From Paenibacillus sp. (GTDB lineage: Bacteria; Bacillota; Bacilli; Paenibacillales; Paenibacillaceae): DNA of 9,345 bases. This document shows, piece by piece, positions 6,691 through 9,345 of this stretch; positions within the stretch are counted from its first letter, which is position 1, and each line of letters opens with the position of its first letter. The notes under the pieces were generated by a model. The model saw only the letters and a list, made by a program, of their open reading frames with translations. It searched no databases and was not told the origin of the DNA. A program made the position numbers and the translations under genes. The stretch spans positions 1-9,345 of the forward strand of contig JAQSXN010000102.1 of NCBI GenBank assembly GCA_029256665.1, read 5' to 3'.

Positions 6691-6702
6691 TTCGACGTCG
6701 AA
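6691..6702. repeat. Perfect 12-base palindrome within the repeat region
   Basis: TTCGACGTCGAA reads the same on both strands. It lies between the two direct repeat copies in the gap between the ferredoxin and the nucleotidyltransferase, and could be an RNA hairpin element or a protein site. Confidence 0.6.
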
Positions 6703-6744
6703 TATTGCATGCAGCCGAACCTTCCGTTGCTCACGTAGCTCTGC

Positions 6745-6773
6745 TCAAAAAAGTCCGCTTCCCGCAACGAAGT
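6745..6773. repeat. Intergenic direct repeat, copy 2
   Basis: This is the second copy of the core with one extra A, running from TCAAAAAAGTCCGCTTCCC to ACGAAGT, 5 bases from the ferredoxin stop codon. The 156-base gap between the ferredoxin and the nucleotidyltransferase is almost filled by these repeats. I see no U-tract terminator in it, so it may be transcribed within the operon. Confidence 0.8.
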
Positions 6774-6777
6774 TAAC

Positions 6778-7074
6778 TTAGAAATACGTTTTGTTGACGG
6801 CGGCAATCCGTCCGGCTTCCGATTTGACGATGGCTTGGCAGCCAAGCCTGTATCCTTCGTCGAATTCCTCGGGCTCCAAGCGATCCCATTCCTCGTCGGT
6901 TACTTCTTCTAGATATTCCGCGCCTTCCGTGACGAGGCACCGGCATCTAGCGCATGTCCCGCGGGTGCAGGAGAAACTGAAGTCTACGCCGTGCTTCATC
7001 GCGTGATCCAGCAGCGACAGCCCGGATTCCGCTTCCACTTCTTTCGTTATCGTTCGACCTTTAAGCTCGATCAT
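6778..7074 (-). CDS. [2Fe-2S] ferredoxin (plant-type CX4CX2C)
   Basis: The 98-residue product is a plant-type [2Fe-2S] ferredoxin, a soluble one-electron carrier. The N-terminal beta hairpin and helix (ITKEVEAESGLSLLDHAMKHG) lead to the cluster loop FSCTRGTCARCRC with Cys at 36, 41 and 44, and the fourth ligand at 79 in RLGCQ. An extra Cys at 46 directly follows the cluster motif. The acidic stretch EEVTDEEWDRLEPEEFDEG between the ligands gives a negative face, common in ferredoxins that dock to basic partners. The start is ATG at 7074 with a weak site (AGAGGA) upstream. It follows the DUF2768 gene by 48 bases and is probably cotranscribed with it. It differs clearly from the ferredoxin at 5681-6025, so the two are unlikely to be a recent duplication. 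Confidence 0.93.
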   Translation of the reverse strand: MIELKGRTITKEVEAESGLSLLDHAMKHGVDFSFSCTRGTCARCRCLVTEGAEYLEEVTDEEWDRLEPEEFDEGYRLGCQAIVKSEAGRIAAVNKTYF

Positions 7075-7122
7075 GCCGCAACGCTTCCTCTCTATCTAAC
7101 CTGCTTGCTTATGTACGCGCCA

Positions 7123-7302
7123 CTACAAGATGGAGAAAAATCCATAAATAAATCCGAAAACGAGCAAAACGAATGCGATTATCGATAATACCAGTTTTAC
7201 CGCGCCCTTTGTCTTCACCCGGGCAAACGTAATAAGGAAAGCCGCCAACGCCATCAGGCCGATGCCGATGAACGACACCCACATCTTCGTCATTGCATCC
7301 AT
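7123..7302 (-). CDS. yphE: DUF2768 small membrane protein, YphE-like
   Basis: This 59-residue protein is a member of the DUF2768 family, found next to gpsA in many Bacillales; its function is unknown. It has two predicted membrane segments, at about residues 8-27 (WVSFIGIGLMALAAFLITFA) and 37-57 (KLVLSIIAFVLLVFGFIYGF), joined by a short basic turn RVKTKGAVK. Both ends would lie on the same side, and the basic turn suggests it faces the cytoplasm. The pattern KMWVSF near the N-terminus resembles KMWISF that I recall from B. subtilis YphE. ATG at 7302 is preceded by AGGAG about 12 bases away, a loose spacing; ATG at 7293 is an alternative. It opens the unit driven by the promoter at 7346-7354. 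Confidence 0.88.
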   Translation of the reverse strand: MDAMTKMWVSFIGIGLMALAAFLITFARVKTKGAVKLVLSIIAFVLLVFGFIYGFFSIL

Positions 7303-7317
7303 AAGAAGTCCAATCTC

Positions 7318-7340
7318 CTAATCGTTATCAATATCATTAC
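7318..7340 (-). promoter_or_regulatory. Possible Fur-box-like operator
   Basis: On the minus strand three hexamers in a row (GATATT, GATAAC, GATTAG) and a flanking GTAAT resemble the tandem GATAAT units of iron-responsive Fur boxes. The site lies just downstream of the -10 box, where a bound repressor would block transcription. The match is partial (about 10 of 15 positions to the TGATAATTATTATCA form), and AT-rich leaders give such matches by chance. Confidence 0.25.
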
Positions 7341-7345
7341 ATTCC

Positions 7346-7354
7346 ATTATAGCA
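7346..7354 (-). promoter_or_regulatory. Extended -10 promoter for the yphE-ferredoxin operon
   Basis: On the minus strand TGCTATAAT (7354-7346) is a perfect extended -10 box, about 45 bases before the yphE ATG. No good -35 box is present. Instead a hairpin-forming inverted repeat (7358-7365 with 7370-7379, 2-base bulge) covers the -35 region and could be a regulator site. Confidence 0.65.
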
Positions 7355-7398
7355 CCAGCCATGCGCTAACGCACATGGCCGCCTGTCCGTATTGTGAC

Positions 7399-7478
7399 AA
7401 AAAAAGGAGCAAAAGCTAGGGACGTCTCCCCGATCGCCGATCGTTCGGCACCCGCCGGAGCGTCCAAGACTTTTGCCC
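7399..7478 (-). terminator. Long compound hairpin with U-tract after spoVIF
   Basis: On the minus strand a 73-base region (7478-7406) folds on itself in matched blocks: GCAAAAG with CTTTTGC, GGACG with CGTCC, CTCC with GGAG, and GCCGA with TCGGC around a 4-base ACGA loop, with small internal loops between blocks. Seven U residues (7405-7399) follow, so it should end the spoVIF transcript. It is much longer than the other terminators in this window. Confidence 0.75.
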
Positions 7479-7500
7479 GCTTTCGTTACTGCTGGAGCAA

Positions 7501-7776
7501 TTACTTCTTGAGCATCATCTTCACTAACGATTCCATGCTCGACGGATTCATTCCGCTCGCTTTAACGGCTTTTACAATATCGTTTACGGTCGATTCAGGC
7601 ACTTTGATCTTCGCCATGTCCGCAACCTGCTTAACCAGCTTGCGCAGCTCCGCTTCGTTCTGCATCGTATTCGCGTCTACGCCGCTCGCCAGTTTTTTGA
7701 CCGCGTTTTCCGAGATGTTTTTGCCAGCTTTTTTGTTAATCGCGCCGAGCACATCCTTGGGAATTCCTTTAGACAA
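7501..7776 (-). CDS. spoVIF: Stage VI sporulation protein F
   Basis: SpoVIF (YjcC in B. subtilis) is a small protein made late in the mother cell and needed for proper coat assembly and spore resistance. The 91-residue product begins SKGIPKDVLGAINKKAGKN and continues with the helical pattern of the family: an acidic and basic stretch, DANTMQNEAELRKLVKQVADMAKIKVPE, and the end SMESLVKMMLKK. The reading frame opens at an ATG at 7794, but the ribosome binding site GAGGAGGGTGA lies inside those first codons. The true start is therefore TTG at 7776, 8 bases after AGGAGGG, which also gives the family's usual N-terminus. It follows gpsA by about 80 bases and is followed by a long terminator. In B. 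subtilis spoVIF is elsewhere on the chromosome, to my recollection. Confidence 0.88.
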   Translation of the reverse strand: MSKGIPKDVLGAINKKAGKNISENAVKKLASGVDANTMQNEAELRKLVKQVADMAKIKVPESTVNDIVKAVKASGMNPSSMESLVKMMLKK

Positions 7777-7782
7777 TGACTT

Positions 7783-7791
7783 CACCCTCCT
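7783..7791 (-). promoter_or_regulatory. spoVIF: Ribosome binding site fixing the spoVIF TTG start
   Basis: On the minus strand AGGAGGGTG (7791-7783) is a near-perfect complement to the 16S rRNA tail and lies 8 bases before TTG at 7776. It rules out the upstream in-frame ATG at 7794, which overlaps it. Confidence 0.85.
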
Positions 7792-7859
7792 CATGCGTTG
7801 CGCTCAAGACATCATATGAGGGGGCGAAACCATTGGTGTAGGCGGGCGCGGGCGTTAGT

Positions 7860-8897
7860 CTACGACAGAGGCTCGATCTCGTGCGTCTTGAGCCTGCCCA
7901 TCAGCTCGCCTACCGCATCCTTCGGCGTTCTGCCTTGGAATAGAACGGCGTACAGCTGTGCCGTAATCGGCATTTCTACTTTGAATTGCTTGGACAGCTC
8001 GTAGGCGGCGCGAGTCGTGCGAACGCCCTCTACAACCATGCCCATCCGCTCGAGGACGGTCTCAAGCGGCGTACCGTCGGCCAGCATGGAGCCCGCTCTC
8101 CAATTACGGCTATGCTGGCTTGTACACGTCACGACTAAGTCGCCGACGCCGGCGAGTCCGGCGAACGTAAGCGGGCTTGCGCCCATCGCAGCGCCAAGCC
8201 TGCCGATCTCGGCGAGGCCGCGCGTGAGAAGCGCCGCTTTGGCGTTGTCGCCGAACTGAAGGCCGTCCGACAGACCTGCGCCAAGCGCAATAATATTTTT
8301 GATCGCGCCGGCCACCTCGACTCCTACAACGTCCGGATTCGTGTATACGCGGAAGGCATTGTTCATAAAGGCGTCCTGCGCCTTCTCGGCTTTATCCGAC
8401 TCCTCGGAAGCGACGACAACGGTCGTCGGCTGCTTGCGGATGACTTCCTCGGCGTGACTCGGACCCGACAAAACGACGATCGACGATTGAGGCCTGCCGA
8501 GCTCTTCGGAGAGCACGGCGGACATCCGCTTAAGCGTATCGCTTTCGAAGCCCTTCGTTGCGTGTACCACGAACGTTCTGTCCTCCAAATAAGGCGCGGC
8601 TTGCCTGGCTACCTGCCGCATCGCGCCAGACGGAGCAACGAACAACGCAAGCTCGGCGGAGTCCAGCACGGACGCCATATCCGTCGTTGCCTCGATTCCC
8701 GAGGGAAGCTCGCAGCCCGGCAAATATTTGCCATTCTGCTTTTTCGTATTGATCTCTTCGGCTTGTTCCTCGTTTCTCGTCCACAACGATACATGATAGC
8801 CGTTCGAAGCCAGCACCGATGCAAGCGCGGTCCCCCAGCTGCCCGCAACCAGAACGGCCGCTTTGCGGTTTGCGGATTTCCCTTCTCTCGCAGTCAT
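7860..8897 (-). CDS. gpsA: NAD(P)-dependent glycerol-3-phosphate dehydrogenase
   Basis: GpsA reduces dihydroxyacetone phosphate to sn-glycerol-3-phosphate, the backbone for phospholipid synthesis, in the cytoplasm. The 345-residue product is full length. The N-terminal Rossmann domain has the loop VAGSWGTALA at residues 17-26; the family normally has GAGSWGTA, so the first glycine of GXGXXG is Val17 here. Later motifs are normal: HATKGFE, LSGPSHAEEV, VEVAGAIKNIIALGAGLSDG with the catalytic lysine, GDNAKAALLTRGLAEI and CTSQHSRNWRAG. The start is ATG at 8897, with AAAGGAG 10 bases upstream; the in-frame TTG at 8906 is too close to that site. The gene begins 5 bases after the plsY stop, so the two are cotranscribed and supply consecutive steps: glycerol-3-phosphate, then its acylation. 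Confidence 0.97.
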   Translation of the reverse strand: MTAREGKSANRKAAVLVAGSWGTALASVLASNGYHVSLWTRNEEQAEEINTKKQNGKYLPGCELPSGIEATTDMASVLDSAELALFVAPSGAMRQVARQAAPYLEDRTFVVHATKGFESDTLKRMSAVLSEELGRPQSSIVVLSGPSHAEEVIRKQPTTVVVASEESDKAEKAQDAFMNNAFRVYTNPDVVGVEVAGAIKNIIALGAGLSDGLQFGDNAKAALLTRGLAEIGRLGAAMGASPLTFAGLAGVGDLVVTCTSQHSRNWRAGSMLADGTPLETVLERMGMVVEGVRTTRAAYELSKQFKVEMPITAQLYAVLFQGRTPKDAVGELMGRLKTHEIEPLS

Positions 8898-8902
8898 CGA
8901 CT

Positions 8903-9345
8903 TCAAGCTCCTTTCCTTGCTCCCAACTTATTCTCCGTCCCTTGCGCCAGTTTCACGATATTAGTGCGATGGCGTAGGAACGCGAACGCGCAAATCGTCA
9001 GAGCGCCGGTCAGCAACGGCCATGAGAAGTCCAGCCAAATAATAAAGAGCGGCGTCAGCGCCGCGAATATAAGCGAGCCTAAGGACACGTAACGCGTAAT
9101 CGCAATCACCGCAATGGCGACGATACCCGCGTACAACGCCGGGAAAAACGCAAGCGTCGCGATCACGCCGACCGTCGTAGCAATTCCTTTGCCGCCTTTG
9201 AAACGGAACCAGACCGGCCAGTTGTGGCCGATAATCGCCGCAAGCCCGCATAGGACGGGCGTCCAAGCCTGATCGCTCAGCGCATGCCCGAGCGCGATCG
9301 CGCCGATTCCCTTTCCGATGTCGAGCACAAAAACAAGAATGCCGG
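8903..9345 (-). CDS. plsY: Acyl-phosphate:glycerol-3-phosphate acyltransferase, C-terminal part
   Basis: PlsY is an integral membrane enzyme that moves an acyl chain from acyl phosphate (made by PlsX) to glycerol-3-phosphate, giving lysophosphatidic acid. The N-terminus lies beyond the right edge. The frame is open to the edge (GILVFVLDIGKG), so the GTG at 9328 is internal. The Gly-rich motif GHNWPVWFRFKGGKGIATT and the C-terminal motif RHRTNIVKLAQGTENKL mark the family, and several hydrophobic membrane segments lie between them. The gpsA ribosome binding site lies in its last codons. Confidence 0.97.
   Translation of the reverse strand, partial: GILVFVLDIGKGIGAIALGHALSDQAWTPVLCGLAAIIGHNWPVWFRFKGGKGIATTVGVIATLAFFPALYAGIVAIAVIAITRYVSLGSLIFAALTPLFIIWLDFSWPLLTGALTICAFAFLRHRTNIVKLAQGTENKLGARKGA

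Noticed and set aside
6648..6845. 65-codon minus-strand frame over the repeat region
   Set aside because: It overlaps the ferredoxin end out of frame and otherwise consists of the direct repeats; no ribosome binding site.
7795..7859. Sigma-E or sigma-K-like promoter before spoVIF (CATATGAT)
   Set aside because: The -10 match is partial and no matching -35 lies at the required distance.
1..9345. CRISPR array, insertion sequence, prophage or tRNA gene
   Set aside because: No regularly spaced repeats, transposase, integrase, tRNA-like fold or rRNA sequence was seen; the gene order is that of core chromosome.

Overview
The window looks like a conserved chromosomal block from an endospore-forming member of the Bacillales, most likely Paenibacillaceae (Paenibacillus or Cohnella type). 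The evidence is the presence of spoIVA, spoVIF, hbs, mtrB and hepS, moderately high GC, and intergenic repeats. The genus is an inference; the spore-forming Firmicute call is secure. Every gene I accept lies on the minus strand, so transcription runs from position 9345 towards 1. The order matches my recollection of Bacillus subtilis gpsA-yphE-yphF-spoIVA-hbs-(folE)-mtrB-hepS-menG, with extra genes inserted and folE absent.

From the right edge, the window opens with plsY (partial) and gpsA, only 5 bases apart. They make glycerol-3-phosphate and its first acylated product for phospholipid synthesis. The small spore gene spoVIF follows, starting at TTG and ending in a long compound hairpin with a U-tract. 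A new transcription unit then starts at an extended -10 promoter with a Fur-box-like sequence just downstream of it. It carries a 59-residue DUF2768 membrane protein (YphE type), a [2Fe-2S] ferredoxin, a repeat-bearing gap, a nucleotidyltransferase-fold protein, a second and different [2Fe-2S] ferredoxin, and a YphF-like lipoprotein, and it ends at a strong terminator.

spoIVA, the ATPase that forms the base layer of the spore coat, stands alone. Two sigma-E-like promoters precede it and its own terminator follows. hbs (HU) likewise has a near-consensus housekeeping promoter and a terminator. mtrB (TRAP, the tryptophan-responsive RNA-binding regulator) follows, then a terminator, then an unrecognised membrane-anchored protein. 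The left end is the start of the heptaprenyl diphosphate / menaquinone operon: hepS, with an extended -10 promoter, overlapped at its stop codon by the ribosome binding site of menG, which runs off the window.

Most of the window is ordinary core genome. The parts worth a second look are the two dissimilar ferredoxins and the nucleotidyltransferase between two sporulation genes, the Gly-to-Val change in the GpsA nucleotide-binding loop, the direct-repeat element inside the ferredoxin operon, the compound hairpin after spoVIF, and the unknown gene between mtrB and hepS. I did not find a clearly new multi-gene system such as a defence island, CRISPR array or mobile element.
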